Origin: Rhodospirillaceae bacterium LM-1
Lineage (GTDB): Bacteria; Pseudomonadota; Alphaproteobacteria; Rhodospirillales; WMHbin7
Direction of reading: 5' to 3'
NCBI GenBank assembly: GCA_902725215.1
Contig: CACUVI010000026.1
Location: forward strand, 62,001 to 126,000
Length of the DNA: 64,000 bases
Shown: in pieces, positions 43,566-53,725 of the stretch
Numbering within the stretch: the first letter of the stretch is position 1
Layout: each line of letters starts with the position of its first letter
Program-made: the position numbers and the translations under genes
The notes under the pieces: generated by a model
What the model saw: the letters and a program-made list of their open reading frames with translations, nothing else
Database searches by the model: none
Told to the model about the DNA's origin: nothing

Positions 43566-43843
43566 CGCGCGCCAACACGCTGTTGCTGACGCTGGCGGGG
43601 CTGATCGTCATCGCCCCTTTGTTGGTTCCGGGCCTGTCCGGCAGTTTCGAAGGCTCTGACGCCCAGGTCCAGGCCGCCTTGCAAGAACAAGGCGTCAAAC
43701 CCTGGTTCACAAGCCTGTGGACGCCGCCGTCCGGCGAGATCGAAAGCCTGCTGTTCGCCCTGCAGGCCGCCATCGGGGCGGGCGTCTTCGGCTATGTGCT
43801 GGGGCGCAGGCAAGGCGCCAAGAAGCCGCCCGATGCTGATTGA
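43562..43843 (+). CDS. cbiN: Cobalt transporter auxiliary protein CbiN
   Basis: This 93-residue protein has two hydrophobic helices (residues 5-22, [18 protein letters not shown], and about 64-80) joined by a soluble loop holding [16 protein letters not shown], typical of CbiN. It helps CbiM take up cobalt. The start overlaps the cbiM stop as ATGA, and the end overlaps cbiQ by 11 nt. Confidence 0.9.
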   Translation: MTRANTLLLTLAGLIVIAPLLVPGLSGSFEGSDAQVQAALQEQGVKPWFTSLWTPPSGEIESLLFALQAAIGAGVFGYVLGRRQGAKKPPDAD

Positions 43844-44561
43844 CCGCATCGCCTTCGAGGGCCGCTTGGCTTTCAGGCCGCCAGCCGAGAAACTGGCGGT
43901 TGCCTTGTCCGGGATCGCCCTTGCGCTTCTCTTGCCGCCTTGGCCATGGGCGCTGGTCACGGGGCTTGCCGCCCTGCTGGCCGCCCTGGTCTGGGCTGGG
44001 CTGAGGCCGGGCCTGTTCCTGGGCTGGGCGGCGTTGCCGCTGGGATTCCTGGCGGCGGGGGCCGTCGTGCTGGCGATTTCGTCCAGCCCCGATTTTCCCT
44101 GGATCGCCATCAGCCAGGATGGTTTGCGCCTAGCGGGCCAAGTCAGCCTGCGCGCCTTTTCGGCCAGCCTGTGGATGCTCTGGCTGGCCTTCACGACGCC
44201 GGTTTCCCACCTAGCCGCCCTGCTGGCCCGCGTTCCCGGGCTGGACGTGCTGGCCGAGGTGATGCTGCTGATCTATCGTCAATTGATGTTGCTGATGAAA
44301 ACCGTCGCGGCCATGCAGGCCGCGCAGGCGGCCAGACTGGGCTATCGCGATTTGAAAAGCACGCTTCTGTCGCTGGGACGACTGGGCGCCGGATTGCTGC
44401 CGCGCGCCCTGGGCCGGGCGGCGCGCATGGAAATCGGCTTGGCGGCGCGCGGACTGGATGGCTCAGCTCTGGCGCATCCATCCTTGCGCCGCGCTTCGCC
44501 CCGGGTTCTGGCCTTCATCTTGGCGCTGGACGCGCTTGCGCTGGCTTGGGGCCTGACATGA
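43833..44561 (+). CDS. cbiQ: Cobalt ECF transporter T component CbiQ
   Basis: This 242-residue transmembrane protein has the CbiQ pattern of an N-terminal segment ([13 protein letters not shown]), several helices, and coupling motifs near the end, including ARRMxxGLAARGLDG-like AARMEIGLAARGLDG, which contacts the ATPase. The ATG at 43833 lies within cbiN; an in-frame upstream extension is cbiN shadow. It transmits ATPase motion to the CbiM/CbiN core. Confidence 0.9.
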   Translation: MLIDRIAFEGRLAFRPPAEKLAVALSGIALALLLPPWPWALVTGLAALLAALVWAGLRPGLFLGWAALPLGFLAAGAVVLAISSSPDFPWIAISQDGLRLAGQVSLRAFSASLWMLWLAFTTPVSHLAALLARVPGLDVLAEVMLLIYRQLMLLMKTVAAMQAAQAARLGYRDLKSTLLSLGRLGAGLLPRALGRAARMEIGLAARGLDGSALAHPSLRRASPRVLAFILALDALALAWGLT

Positions 44562-45388
44562 TCTTGGAAGCCTGCGGGCTTGAATACAGCTATCCCGATG
44601 GAACCTGTGCCCTGGCGGGCCTGGATTTGCAGGTGGGTCGGGCCAAACGGCTGGCTATCCTGGGTCCCAATGGATCGGGCAAGACCACGTTGTTCCTGCA
44701 TTTGAACGGCACGCTGAAACCGATGGCGGGTCAGGTGATGCTGGATGCGAAAGCCGCTGCCTATGATCGCGCTGCTCTGACGGCTTGGCGCAGGCGCGTG
44801 GGGCTGGTGCTGCAAGACCCCGACGATCAACTGTTCGCCCCCACGGTGGGCGAGGATGTCGGCTATGGGCCGTTGCAGGCCGGTCAATCCCGGGCCGAGG
44901 CCTTGGCATCGGCCAACTGGGCGATGGAGGCCCTGCGCATCGCCGATCTGGCGTCGCGGCCCACGCATGCGCTCAGTTACGGGCAGAAGAAAAGGGCGGC
45001 GATCGCGGGCGTGGTCGCTATGCGGCCAGAAGCGCTGCTGCTCGACGAGCCGTCGGCCGGGCTTGACGCGCATGGGGTTTCGCATCTGATGGCGTTGTTG
45101 GATCATTTGGTGGAGGGCGGCATGACGCTGGTTTTTTCCACCCACGACGCCGAACTGGCGCTGGCGCATGCCGATCAGGCCGCCTTGTTCCATCAGGGCC
45201 GGGTGTTGGCGCAAGGCGAAACCACGCATTTGCTTTGCGATGAAGACCTGCTGAAAAAAGCGCATCTCAAACGGCCATGGGCGCTTGAGGTGGGCTTGCG
45301 GGCGCGTCAGAATGGCTTGATCGCCAGCGATGCGCCCTTGCCGACCAACCGCAAGGACGCCTTGGCTCTTTTGGATCGGATGACGTGA
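44558..45388 (+). CDS. cbiO: Cobalt ECF transporter ATPase CbiO
   Basis: This 276-residue ABC ATPase has Walker A ILGPNGSGKTTLFLHLNG near residue 36, Q-loop VLQDPDDQLFAPTV, the signature ALSYGQKKRAAIAGV, Walker B ALLLDEPSAGLD and switch His in FSTHDAELA. Energy-coupling ATPase of the ECF complex. The ATG overlaps cbiQ by 4 nt. Its stop overlaps the GTG start of a glycosyltransferase gene, an unusual partner for a cobalt transporter. Confidence 0.93.
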   Translation: MILEACGLEYSYPDGTCALAGLDLQVGRAKRLAILGPNGSGKTTLFLHLNGTLKPMAGQVMLDAKAAAYDRAALTAWRRRVGLVLQDPDDQLFAPTVGEDVGYGPLQAGQSRAEALASANWAMEALRIADLASRPTHALSYGQKKRAAIAGVVAMRPEALLLDEPSAGLDAHGVSHLMALLDHLVEGGMTLVFSTHDAELALAHADQAALFHQGRVLAQGETTHLLCDEDLLKKAHLKRPWALEVGLRARQNGLIASDAPLPTNRKDALALLDRMT

Positions 45389-46548
45389 CGCACCAAGCCC
45401 TGCTGGGCATCAATTGGACGCTGTCCAGCTTTCACGGCTGGGGAATTCTGGGCGTCAATCTGGCGCTGGCCCTGCTGCGGGCCGGGCGTCTTCCCGTCCC
45501 CCTTGCCGAAACCTCGCTCAGCCTTGGAGAGGACGACTGGCGGCGGATCGCGCCAGCCCTCGAGGCGGGAGAGGAAATCAGAAAGCTGATCACGCCCGGC
45601 CAACGATTCCAGTTGGGCTTTCCCGTGCTGCAACCGGTGGGCAACGCCATGCGTTGGGACGAGGCTATTCTCGGCACGCCCGATCTGGGCGTCACCTTTT
45701 TCGAGAACACGCATCTGGACAAGGATGCCTGCTTGCGCGGCCAGTCGCTCGGGAAATTGATCACCGGCAGCAAATGGGCCGACGCCATCTTGACGGATTT
45801 GGGATTTTCCAATACCGCCTTGCGCTATCAGGGCATTGATCCCAGCCTGTATTTTCCATCGCCCTCGCGGCAAAAGGAAAAAACGGGGCGCTTTGTCGTC
45901 TTTTCGGGCGGCAAGTTGGAATTCAGGAAAGGCCAGGACGTCGCCTTGGAAGGCTTCAAGCGCTTTCATGCCAAACATCCCGACTCGCTGCTGCTGACCG
46001 CTTGGCAAAATCCCTGGCCTGGGTCCGCCGCCAACATCGCGCGCGGACGCTACGCCGCCAGCGCGCCTGAAGCGGGCGACGGCGTTCCCTTGGATGTCGA
46101 AGGCTGGGTGGCGGCGCATGGCCTGCCCAAATCGGCGCACCAAGAGATCGGCTTCGTGGCGCATGGCCTTTTGCCTGATTTGATGCGCCGAGCCGACGTG
46201 GCGCTGATGACCAGCCGCGCCGAAAGCGGCACCAATCTGGTGGCCATGGAGGCGCTGGCCCTGGGCCTGCCCACCATTCTCTCGGCCAATACCGGCCATC
46301 TCGATCTGATCGAAACCATTCCCTGCCTGCCCTTGCGCCGTCAAATGTCCGTAACGCCGCTGTCGGCCGAAGATGGCGTTCTGGGTTGGGGCGAATCCGA
46401 CCCCGACGAAATTGCCGAACTGCTGGGGCAGGCCTATGATCGCAGAGACGCGATGAGCGAGCTGGGAAAGCGGGCGACGGAAGCGATGCAAGACTGGACG
46501 TGGGAAAAACGCATGGATCAAATGATCGGGGCACTCGAGCTGGCATGA
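45385..46548 (+). CDS. GT-B family glycosyltransferase, group 1-like
   Basis: This 387-residue protein has a GT4-like C-terminal Rossmann domain with FVVFSGGKLEFRKGQDVAL and [18 protein letters not shown], then SANTGHLDL. The N-terminal domain starts NWTLSSFHGWGILGVNL. Its acceptor is unknown. A paralogue at 49988 shares the same segments. It starts with GTG overlapping the cbiO stop (GTGA) and so is coupled to the cobalt operon. It also overlaps the PNPOx-like gene (ATGA). Family assignment is by motif; activity is inferred. Confidence 0.78.
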   Translation: MTHQALLGINWTLSSFHGWGILGVNLALALLRAGRLPVPLAETSLSLGEDDWRRIAPALEAGEEIRKLITPGQRFQLGFPVLQPVGNAMRWDEAILGTPDLGVTFFENTHLDKDACLRGQSLGKLITGSKWADAILTDLGFSNTALRYQGIDPSLYFPSPSRQKEKTGRFVVFSGGKLEFRKGQDVALEGFKRFHAKHPDSLLLTAWQNPWPGSAANIARGRYAASAPEAGDGVPLDVEGWVAAHGLPKSAHQEIGFVAHGLLPDLMRRADVALMTSRAESGTNLVAMEALALGLPTILSANTGHLDLIETIPCLPLRRQMSVTPLSAEDGVLGWGESDPDEIAELLGQAYDRRDAMSELGKRATEAMQDWTWEKRMDQMIGALELA

Positions 46549-47192
46549 TCGATTTGGGCGACAACAATCCGCTGGCCTCCAGGCGCATTCTGCGCATGGC
46601 CGCCTTCGCTTCGCTGGCCACGCTTAAGGATGGCCTGCCCTACGCGTCGCTAGTCACGCCCGCCACTGCGCATGACGGCCAGCCTCTTCTGCTGCTGTCC
46701 AAGCTGGCCGACCACACGCAGAATCTGCTGGCCGACAATCGGGCCTCGCTGCTGTTCGCCTTGCCCGAGGGACATGCCAATCCGCAAACCGCGCCTCGCG
46801 TCACCGCGATGGGACGTCTTCAACCGTCCGACCTGATGATGGACCGCGCGCGCTATCTGGCCCGCAATCCAGGCGCGGCGCTATATGCGGGCTTTGCCGA
46901 TTTTTCCATCTGGCGCATGACGGTTGAACGCTTTCATTTCGTGGGCGGCTTCGGTCGCGCCGTCTGGCTGGAGGCTAAACATGTTTTGCTGGATCAGAAA
47001 ATCGCCAACCTCTTTGCCGAAAGCGAAGGCAAGTTGATCGAGCGATTTTCACAAAAACAAACCGGTGTTTGCGCCGTCGATGCTGATGGAATCGATGTCG
47101 GCGGGCAAGATGGCGGCGTGAAGCGCTTGTTGTTCGCCCGGCCATTAGCCTCGCCCGACGAGGCGCTTGACGCGCCATTCCTTGAGGGGTAA
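46545..47192 (+). CDS. PNPOx-fold flavin/heme-related protein, HugZ-like
   Basis: This 215-residue protein has the split-barrel segment FASLATLKDGLPYASLVTPA, LLLSKLADHTQNLLADNRASLL, PRVTAMGRLQP, and a C-terminal DUF2470-like part with VCAVDADGIDV. It resembles the pyridoxamine-5-phosphate-oxidase family used in heme utilisation (HugZ/HutZ), but the substrate is unknown. The ATG overlaps the glycosyltransferase stop. The 3' end carries the promoter of the SAM-II riboswitch and metZ. Confidence 0.78.
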   Translation: MIDLGDNNPLASRRILRMAAFASLATLKDGLPYASLVTPATAHDGQPLLLLSKLADHTQNLLADNRASLLFALPEGHANPQTAPRVTAMGRLQPSDLMMDRARYLARNPGAALYAGFADFSIWRMTVERFHFVGGFGRAVWLEAKHVLLDQKIANLFAESEGKLIERFSQKQTGVCAVDADGIDVGGQDGGVKRLLFARPLASPDEALDAPFLEG

Positions 47193-47195
47193 CAA
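47167..47195 (+). promoter_or_regulatory. Putative sigma-70 promoter of metZ
   Basis: TTGACG (47167-47172) and TAACAA (47190-47195) are spaced by 17 nt, inside the end of the HugZ-like gene. The predicted start near 47202 coincides with the 5' end of the SAM-II aptamer. Confidence 0.6.
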
Positions 47196-47200
47196 TTATT

Positions 47201-47260
47201 CTCCGTGGTGATTTGAGCGACCGGCTTGCGGCCACGTTAAACAAACAGCTAAAAGGTTCG
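47201..47260 (+). promoter_or_regulatory. SAM-II riboswitch
   Basis: The sequence contains the SAM-II (metA/SAM_alpha) core: TCCGTGGTGATTTGAG, CGGCTTGCGGCCACGTTAAA, and GCTAAAAGG. The P1 stem is CGTGG (47204-47208) with CCACG (47232-47236). It lies 64 nt before metZ. SAM binding should reduce expression of the methionine gene. A terminator between it and metZ is the likely expression platform. Confidence 0.92.
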
Positions 47261-47276
47261 GCGCTTTCTTGAAAAG

Positions 47277-47311
47277 AAGCCCTGACCCGCCCGGTCGGGG
47301 CTTTTGTTTTT
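47277..47311 (+). terminator. Intrinsic terminator/attenuator of the SAM-II riboswitch
   Basis: AAGCCCTGACC (47277-47287) pairs with GGTCGGGGCTT (47293-47303) with one T-G wobble and a 5-nt loop. TTTTGTTTTT follows. It is between the aptamer and the metZ GGAG ribosome-binding site. This suggests transcription attenuation, though SAM-II switches often act on translation. Confidence 0.8.
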
Positions 47312-47323
47312 GGAGCATGCGAG

Positions 47324-48511
47324 ATGAGCAAGAATGAACAGAACTGGGGACCCAATACGCGCTTGGTGCGGGCTGGCCTGCACCGATCCCAATTCGAGGA
47401 AACCAGCGAGGCTATGTATCTGACCTCGGGCTATGTCTATCAAAGCGCCGAGGAGGCCGAAGCCGCCTTTGTCAATGACGGCAGTCGATATGTTTATGGC
47501 CGCTTCGGCAATCCCACCATCACCTTGTTCGAGGAGCGCTTGGCCGCCCTTGAAGGGGCCGAGGCTTGCAAGGGCGTGGCCAGCGGCATGGCCGCCGTTT
47601 TTGCCAGCATCGCTTGTCAGGTGCGGGCGGGCGATCGGTTGGTGGCGCCCCGCGCCCTGTTCGGCTCCTGCACCTATATTCTGAACGATCTGATGAGCCG
47701 CTTCGGTGTTGCCTGCGATTTTGTGGACGGCACTGATTTGGCGCAGTGGGAGCAAGCATTGTCCAAACCCGCCAAGGCGGTGTTCGTGGAAACGCCCTCG
47801 AATCCGTCGCTGGAACTGGTCGATCTAAAGGCGGTGGCGGGTTTGTGCAAAAAGGCGGGGGCGCGCCTGATCGTGGACAATGTTTTCGCAACGCCCTTGT
47901 TCCAAAAGCCGCTGCAACTGGGCGCCGACATCGTGGTCTATTCCGCCACAAAACATATCGACGGCCAGGGCCGTTGCCTGGGCGGCGCCGTTCTGGGAAG
48001 CAAGGAATTCATCGCGGGCGAGTTGGCGCCTTTCTTGCGCCACACCGGGCCGGCGCTGTCGCCCTTCAATGCCTGGACCTTGGCCAAGGGCCTGGAGACG
48101 CTTGCCCTGCGGGTCGAGCGCCAAGCCGCCAGCGCCCTGTCGCTGGCCCATCTGCTCGAGGGTCACGTCAAGATCGCAAGCGTGCGTCATCCCGGTCTGG
48201 CCAGCCATCCGCAGCACGAGCTGGCCAAGCGCCAGATGAGCGGCTTTGGCACCATGTTGGGCATCGAGATCAAGGGCGGTCAGGCGGCGGCCTTCCGTTT
48301 CTTGAACGCGCTTGAGATGATCGACATTTCCAACAATCTGGGCGACGCCAAAAGCCTGATTACCCATCCGGCCACCACCACCCATCAGCGCTTGACGCCC
48401 GAAGACAAGCAGCGCCAGGGCATTGCGCCGGGCCTTTTGCGCCTGTCGGTGGGGCTTGAGGACGAGAAGGATTTAAAAGCCGACCTGATGCGGGGACTGG
48501 CGGCGGTGTGA
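47324..48511 (+). CDS. metZ: O-succinylhomoserine sulfhydrylase
   Basis: This 395-residue PLP enzyme of the Cys/Met metabolism family has YSRFGNPT-like [10 protein letters not shown], the lysine in [16 protein letters not shown], and [13 protein letters not shown]. It makes homocysteine from O-succinylhomoserine and sulfide in methionine synthesis. The SAM-II riboswitch upstream and the family pattern favour metZ over a cystathionine gamma-synthase. GGAGCATGCGAG precedes the ATG. Confidence 0.93.
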   Translation: MSKNEQNWGPNTRLVRAGLHRSQFEETSEAMYLTSGYVYQSAEEAEAAFVNDGSRYVYGRFGNPTITLFEERLAALEGAEACKGVASGMAAVFASIACQVRAGDRLVAPRALFGSCTYILNDLMSRFGVACDFVDGTDLAQWEQALSKPAKAVFVETPSNPSLELVDLKAVAGLCKKAGARLIVDNVFATPLFQKPLQLGADIVVYSATKHIDGQGRCLGGAVLGSKEFIAGELAPFLRHTGPALSPFNAWTLAKGLETLALRVERQAASALSLAHLLEGHVKIASVRHPGLASHPQHELAKRQMSGFGTMLGIEIKGGQAAAFRFLNALEMIDISNNLGDAKSLITHPATTTHQRLTPEDKQRQGIAPGLLRLSVGLEDEKDLKADLMRGLAAV

Positions 48512-48536
48512 TATCATCCGGGCAAAGGAGACCGCC

Positions 48537-49991
48537 ATGCAGCTTCAAGACAAATCTCTGTTTCGCACTCAGGCCTATGTCGGCGGCGAATGGATAGCCG
48601 CCGATTCCAAGGCCACCTTCGCCGTGACCGATCCGGCGACGGGGGCGGTGCTGGCGCAGGTGGCGGAACTGGGCAAGGCCGAGGCCCTGCGCGCCGTCGG
48701 TGCCGCCGAAGCCGCCTTTCCGGCCTGGCGGGCGCTCACCGCCAAGCAGCGTGCGCAAATCTTGCGCAAATGGTTCGACCTGATTCTGGCGAACCAAGAA
48801 GACTTGGCGCAATTGCTGACCGCCGAACAGGGCAAGCCCTTGGCCGAAGCCAGGGGTGAAATCGCCTATGGCGCCAGCTTCATCGAATGGTTTGCCGAAG
48901 AAGGAAAGCGCGTCTATGGCGACGTGATTCCAAGCCACGGTCCCGACAAGCGCATCATCGTACTCAAGCAGCCCATCGGGGTGGTGGCCGCCGTAACGCC
49001 ATGGAATTTCCCCAACGCCATGATCACCCGCAAGGTGGCGCCTGCCCTGGCCGCCGGTTGCACGGTGGTGATCAAACCCGCCGAGGACACGCCGCTGTCG
49101 GCCCTGGCGCTGGCGGAATTGGCGGAGCGTGCGGGCATGCCTGCGGGCGTGTTCAACATCGTGACCTGCAAGAATCCCAAAGGGGTTGGCGGCGTGCTGA
49201 CGGGGGACGCGCGCGTGCGCAAATTTACTTTCACCGGCTCGACAGAAACCGGCAAGATGCTGATGCGCCAATGCGCCGACACGGTGAAGAAGGTCTCGCT
49301 GGAACTGGGCGGCAACGCGCCTTTCATCGTTTTCGACGATGCCGATCTTGACGCCGCGGTGGCGGGCGCCATGGCGTCGAAATATCGCAATGCGGGGCAG
49401 ACTTGCGTTTGCGCCAACCGCCTGCTGGTGCAAGAAGGCGTGTATGAATCCTTCGCTGCCAAATTGGCCGAGAAGGTGGCGGGCTTGAAAGTGGGACCGG
49501 GCACCGGCGAGGGCGTTGCGCAAGGGCCGCTGATCAATGACGAGGCGATCTTGAAGGTCGAGCGCTTGGTTGGCGACGCGGTTGCAAAGGGGGCGCGCAT
49601 CGTGACCGGCGGCAAGCGCCACGCGCTGGGCGGCACTTTCTTCGAACCCACCATTCTGGCCGATGTGACAAGCGCCATGGACTGCGCATCGCAAGAAATT
49701 TTCGGACCCGTGGCTCCGCTTTACAAATTCAAAACGGAAGACGAAGCGGTGCGCCTCGCCAATGACACGCCCTTTGGCTTGGCCGCCTATTTCTATGCCC
49801 GCGATGTGGGCCGCGTGATGCGTGTGGCCGAGGCGCTGGAATACGGCATCGTCGGCATCAATGAAGGCATTATCTCGACCGAGGTGGCCCCCTTCGGCGG
49901 CGTGAAAGAATCGGGCATCGGACGCGAAGGCTCGAAATACGGCATCGAGGACTTTCTCGAAATCAAATATCTGTGCCTGGGTGGAATTTGA
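48537..49991 (+). CDS. gabD: NAD(P)-dependent succinate-semialdehyde dehydrogenase
   Basis: This 484-residue aldehyde dehydrogenase has [14 protein letters not shown], the [12 protein letters not shown] loop, catalytic [12 protein letters not shown] (Glu) and [11 protein letters not shown] (Cys), then [18 protein letters not shown]. The family-typical GabD pattern suggests it oxidises succinate semialdehyde to succinate in the GABA shunt; other aldehydes are possible. AAAGGAGACC precedes the ATG, 25 nt after metZ. Its stop overlaps the TTG start of a second glycosyltransferase. Confidence 0.9.
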   Translation: MQLQDKSLFRTQAYVGGEWIAADSKATFAVTDPATGAVLAQVAELGKAEALRAVGAAEAAFPAWRALTAKQRAQILRKWFDLILANQEDLAQLLTAEQGKPLAEARGEIAYGASFIEWFAEEGKRVYGDVIPSHGPDKRIIVLKQPIGVVAAVTPWNFPNAMITRKVAPALAAGCTVVIKPAEDTPLSALALAELAERAGMPAGVFNIVTCKNPKGVGGVLTGDARVRKFTFTGSTETGKMLMRQCADTVKKVSLELGGNAPFIVFDDADLDAAVAGAMASKYRNAGQTCVCANRLLVQEGVYESFAAKLAEKVAGLKVGPGTGEGVAQGPLINDEAILKVERLVGDAVAKGARIVTGGKRHALGGTFFEPTILADVTSAMDCASQEIFGPVAPLYKFKTEDEAVRLANDTPFGLAAYFYARDVGRVMRVAEALEYGIVGINEGIISTEVAPFGGVKESGIGREGSKYGIEDFLEIKYLCLGGI

Positions 49992-51067
49992 GCCGTCTGG
50001 GCTTTGATTGGCCCATCTCCAGCTATTCGGGCTGGGGCGTCTTCGGCCTTCATTTGTGTCTGGCGCTGATGCGGCGCAAGTCCGCCCAGCCGGTTTTGTT
50101 TCATCCGCCGCAGCTTGATCTGACTCCTGCCCAGCAAGCGCTGTTCTCCAAGGTGGATGTCCAAAAAATCCCAGCCTCGCGCCGCGTCGACTTTCCGGTT
50201 TTGCATGCGCTGGGCAATCAACTGGCCGATTTCGGACTGGTTGCGGGCATTGGCGATGCAGGCTTGGCCTTTTTCGAGGAGGCCGCCTTGCAGGACATCG
50301 CCAGGGAGCGGGCGAAAAATTACCGAATCATCGTTGCCGGATCGCAATGGAACGCCGACTTGCTCAGCGATAACGGAATCACGAACGTAGTTGTCGCCCA
50401 GCAAGGCTATGATGAAACCGTCTTTCATCCGGGGCCGAAAGCGCCCGCTTGGCCGGGGCGATTCGCCATTTTCTCGGGCGGCAAACTAGAAGCCAGGAAG
50501 GCGCAGGACCTTGTCTTGCAGGCCTTCGCGGAATTTCGCGAGCGTCATGGCGAAGCGCTGCTGGTCACCGCTTGGCGAGGATTCTCCGAAGAATCCGATA
50601 TCGATCTGCCCAGGACGCCCGAGGGCAAGCTCGACCTGCCCGCCTGGGCCGCCTGCTATGGTATTCCCCCAGATGCCGTGGTGGATGTTGGGTTTATCCC
50701 CAACCGCTTGATGGGCGACGTGCTGCGGGGTTGCGATGCCGCCCTGTTCCCAAATCGTTGCGAGGGTGGGACGAATCTGGTGGCGATGGAGGCCTTGGCC
50801 ACGGGCCTGCCGACGGTTCTGTCCGCCAATACCGGCCATCTCGACCTGACAAACTGCGTGCCTTGCTGGCCCTTGAAACACCAACGCGCCTCGTTGAAGC
50901 CCGGCTGGGGCGAATGCGACGTCGGCGAATGTCTGGAGAGGCTGGAGGCGATTTACGCCGATCCGAAAACGGCCAGGGCCAGGGGGCTTGAGGCGGCGCG
51001 GGTCATGCAGGAAAACTGGAGCTGGACGATGCGCGCCGCGAAAGTGGCCGAGGCGCTGGGCTATTGA
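49988..51067 (+). CDS. GT-B family glycosyltransferase, paralogue of the 45385 gene
   Basis: This 359-residue protein has [31 protein letters not shown], and [19 protein letters not shown] then SANTGHLDL, nearly the same as the glycosyltransferase at 45385. The N-terminus [18 protein letters not shown] also matches. The start is either TTG at 49988 (TTGA overlap with gabD) or GTG at 49973; the first is preferred because such overlaps are common here. Its function is unknown. It is convergent with the acyl-CoA synthetase gene, the stops abutting. Confidence 0.75.
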   Translation: MSRLGFDWPISSYSGWGVFGLHLCLALMRRKSAQPVLFHPPQLDLTPAQQALFSKVDVQKIPASRRVDFPVLHALGNQLADFGLVAGIGDAGLAFFEEAALQDIARERAKNYRIIVAGSQWNADLLSDNGITNVVVAQQGYDETVFHPGPKAPAWPGRFAIFSGGKLEARKAQDLVLQAFAEFRERHGEALLVTAWRGFSEESDIDLPRTPEGKLDLPAWAACYGIPPDAVVDVGFIPNRLMGDVLRGCDAALFPNRCEGGTNLVAMEALATGLPTVLSANTGHLDLTNCVPCWPLKHQRASLKPGWGECDVGECLERLEAIYADPKTARARGLEAARVMQENWSWTMRAAKVAEALGY

Positions 51068-53725
51068 TCAGGGCAGGTAAATTTCCGCCAGCACGACATC
51101 GGGTTCCGGTCCGTCCTTGATGGTAAAGCCCAGCCGCTTGGCCAATTCCTGCATCGCCTTGTTCTCAGCCAGAATGGTGCCGAAGACGCGCTTCACCGGC
51201 TTGTCCTTGCGGTGATAGGCGAGAATTTTTTCCATCAGTTTTTTTCCCAGCCCCTGGCCCTTCATGTCGGAGCGAATGGCGATGGCGAATTCGGCCTCGC
51301 GCTCGTCGGCGTCGGCCACCGTGCGCACCACGCCCAAGGTTTCCGGAGCACCCGCGTCGTCGAACAAGGTGGCGATGAAGGCCATTTCGCGGTCATAGTC
51401 GATCTGCGTCAAGCGCGCCATTTCAGAGTGCGGCAGGCTTTGCAGCACGCTGAAGAAGCGCATGCGCAAATCGTCGGCGGTCATGCGCTCGATCAGGCCG
51501 TAATGCGCCGGTTCGTCTTCGGGCTTGATGGGGCGCAGCATGATCTTGCGCCCATCCTTCAACGCGGCTTCCTCTTCCAGGCTTTGCGGATAGGGATGAA
51601 TGGCCAGATGGAAGCCGGGCCGTCCGTGATAGGGGGCGACGCGGATATGGGCATCGACGGCGGTAACGCCCTTGTCGTCGGCGAACAGCGGGTTGATGTC
51701 CAGCTCGACGATTTCGGGATGATCGATCAGAATTTGCGACACCTGCATCAAGGCCAGCCCGATGGCTTCGCGGTCGGCGGCGGGGCGGTCGAAATAGGCG
51801 TCAAGCAGATGCGACATGCGCGTGCGCTCGATCAGCTCTTGGGCCAGAGTCACGTTCAAGGGCGGCAGCGCCACGGCGTGATCGCGAATCACTTCGACGG
51901 CGCGCCCACCTTCGCCAAACAGGATGACCGGGCCGAACAGGGGGTCGGTGGTGACGGCGATGATCAACTGGCGGGCATTCTGGCGCGACACCATGCGCTG
52001 CACGGTAAAGCCGTCGATCCGAGCACCCGGCTTTCTGGCCTCGATGCGCCCGATCATGCCTTCGGCCGCCGCCGTCACCGCCTCGGCGGTTTCCAAGCTG
52101 AGCGCCACGCCGCCGACATCCCATTTGCGGGTAATGTCTGGCGATACCACGGTCAGCGCCGCCGGATAGCCCAGTTGCTTGGAAATGTCTCCGGCCTCTT
52201 GGGGCGTGGCCGCGATGCGCACTTCGGCTGCCTTGATGCCGTAAGCCATCAGCACCGTCTTCGATTCCGGTTCGGTCAGGATGCCGTTGCCGCGCCCCAG
52301 CGCCGCTTCGATCACCTGCCTCGCCTGCGCCTTGTCGGGCCTGAAAACGGTCGGCGCTTCCGGCGGCGTCTGCATCAAGATTTCGCGGTTCTTCCTGTGC
52401 GTCACCATATGCTGGAAGGCGCGCACCGCCTGCCTGGGCGTTTCATAGGTGGGCAGTCCGCCTTCGGCGAAACGCTTGCGGGCGGGCGTTGCCGCCTCGT
52501 CGCCGACCCAACAGGTCAGCACATTGCCGCCATGCTTCTTCACGGTGGCGATCACCTGTTCGGCAATTTCCATGGTCGAGGCCAGCGCGTTGGGCGAATG
52601 AATGACCAAGACGGCGTCGATCTCGCGGTCCTCGGCCAGAATGCGCACCACATCGCCATAGCGGCTGGCTGGCGCATCGACCTGGATGTCGATCGGGTTG
52701 GCGCCTTGCCAATTCTTGGGGGCCACGGCCTTCAATTTGGCGATGGTGGCTTCTGACAGTTCGGCCGGGCGCATGCCGCTTTCCATCAGCGCGTCCTCGG
52801 CCATCACGCCAGCGCCGCCGCCATTGCTGACGATGGCCAACCGTTCGCCCTTCATCGGGCGCGCCCTGGCCAGCGTTTCCACGGCGCCAAACAATTCGTC
52901 GATATTGTCCACGCGCAGAATGCCCGCACGCCTTAGGGCGGCGTCCCACACATCATCGTGTTCGGCCAAGGCGCCCGACCGCCCGGCTTCCGATTCGGAT
53001 CGTCTGGCGCGCCTGCCCGCCTTGACGGCCAGCACCGGCTTGTTGCGTGCCGCTGCGCGGGCCGCCGCCATGAAGGTGCGCCGCTCCTTGATTTCCTCGA
53101 TGTACAGAAGAATGGCTCGGGTGGCCGGATCGGTGCCCATGAAATCCAGCATGTCGGCGAAATCGAGATCCGACGAATCGCCCAACGAAACGAAATGCGA
53201 AAAGCCGATGCCCTTGGGATGCGCCCAATCCAGAACATGCGTGCACAAAGCACCCGACTGCGAGACGAAACCCAGATTGCCGGGCAAGGCGGGCACATGC
53301 GCGATGCTGGCGTTCAGCCCATTCTTGGGCGACAGCACGCCCAGGGTGGAGGGTCCCAGCAGGCGCACGCCGGTTGTCTTGGCGGCGGCGATCAGGCGCA
53401 GACGCTCGTCGCCCGTGACGTCGGCGACCACCAGGGCGATCCGGGTGCCCATCAGGCCCAGCCTGCGTACGAAATCGGCGGTCATCTGGGCAGGCACGCA
53501 CAGAATGGCCATCTCGGGTGGCTTGGGCAGGCTTTCCACGTCGGGATAGGCCAGAATGCCGCCCACCGCCTCGTATTTCGGGTTCACCGGCATGATGGGA
53601 CCCTTGAACCCGCCCTTGAGCAGACTGTCCATGAAGACGGAACCCGAGCGCCGCGCGCGGTTCGAAGCGCCAATCACGGCGATCGATTGCGGGGCGAACA
53701 GGGATCGGATGTGGCGCAGACTCAT
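51068..53725 (-). CDS. Bifunctional acyl-CoA synthetase (NDP-forming)/GNAT acetyltransferase
   Basis: This 885-residue protein has an N-terminal CoA-binding and succinyl-CoA-ligase-like core ([45 protein letters not shown]), an ATP-grasp-like segment near residue 480-700, and a C-terminal GNAT domain from about 740 ([27 protein letters not shown]). The layout resembles Pat/PatZ-type protein lysine acetyltransferases that regulate acetyl-CoA synthetase. The NDP-forming half may be inactive. It overlaps aat by 4 nt. Confidence 0.87.
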   Translation of the reverse strand: MSLRHIRSLFAPQSIAVIGASNRARRSGSVFMDSLLKGGFKGPIMPVNPKYEAVGGILAYPDVESLPKPPEMAILCVPAQMTADFVRRLGLMGTRIALVVADVTGDERLRLIAAAKTTGVRLLGPSTLGVLSPKNGLNASIAHVPALPGNLGFVSQSGALCTHVLDWAHPKGIGFSHFVSLGDSSDLDFADMLDFMGTDPATRAILLYIEEIKERRTFMAAARAAARNKPVLAVKAGRRARRSESEAGRSGALAEHDDVWDAALRRAGILRVDNIDELFGAVETLARARPMKGERLAIVSNGGGAGVMAEDALMESGMRPAELSEATIAKLKAVAPKNWQGANPIDIQVDAPASRYGDVVRILAEDREIDAVLVIHSPNALASTMEIAEQVIATVKKHGGNVLTCWVGDEAATPARKRFAEGGLPTYETPRQAVRAFQHMVTHRKNREILMQTPPEAPTVFRPDKAQARQVIEAALGRGNGILTEPESKTVLMAYGIKAAEVRIAATPQEAGDISKQLGYPAALTVVSPDITRKWDVGGVALSLETAEAVTAAAEGMIGRIEARKPGARIDGFTVQRMVSRQNARQLIIAVTTDPLFGPVILFGEGGRAVEVIRDHAVALPPLNVTLAQELIERTRMSHLLDAYFDRPAADREAIGLALMQVSQILIDHPEIVELDINPLFADDKGVTAVDAHIRVAPYHGRPGFHLAIHPYPQSLEEEAALKDGRKIMLRPIKPEDEPAHYGLIERMTADDLRMRFFSVLQSLPHSEMARLTQIDYDREMAFIATLFDDAGAPETLGVVRTVADADEREAEFAIAIRSDMKGQGLGKKLMEKILAYHRKDKPVKRVFGTILAENKAMQELAKRLGFTIKDGPEPDVVLAEIYLP

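Noticed and set aside
51212-52756. 514-codon plus-strand frame opposite the acyl-CoA synthetase
   Set aside because: Mirror frame, His/Gly/Gln-rich, no recognisable fold.
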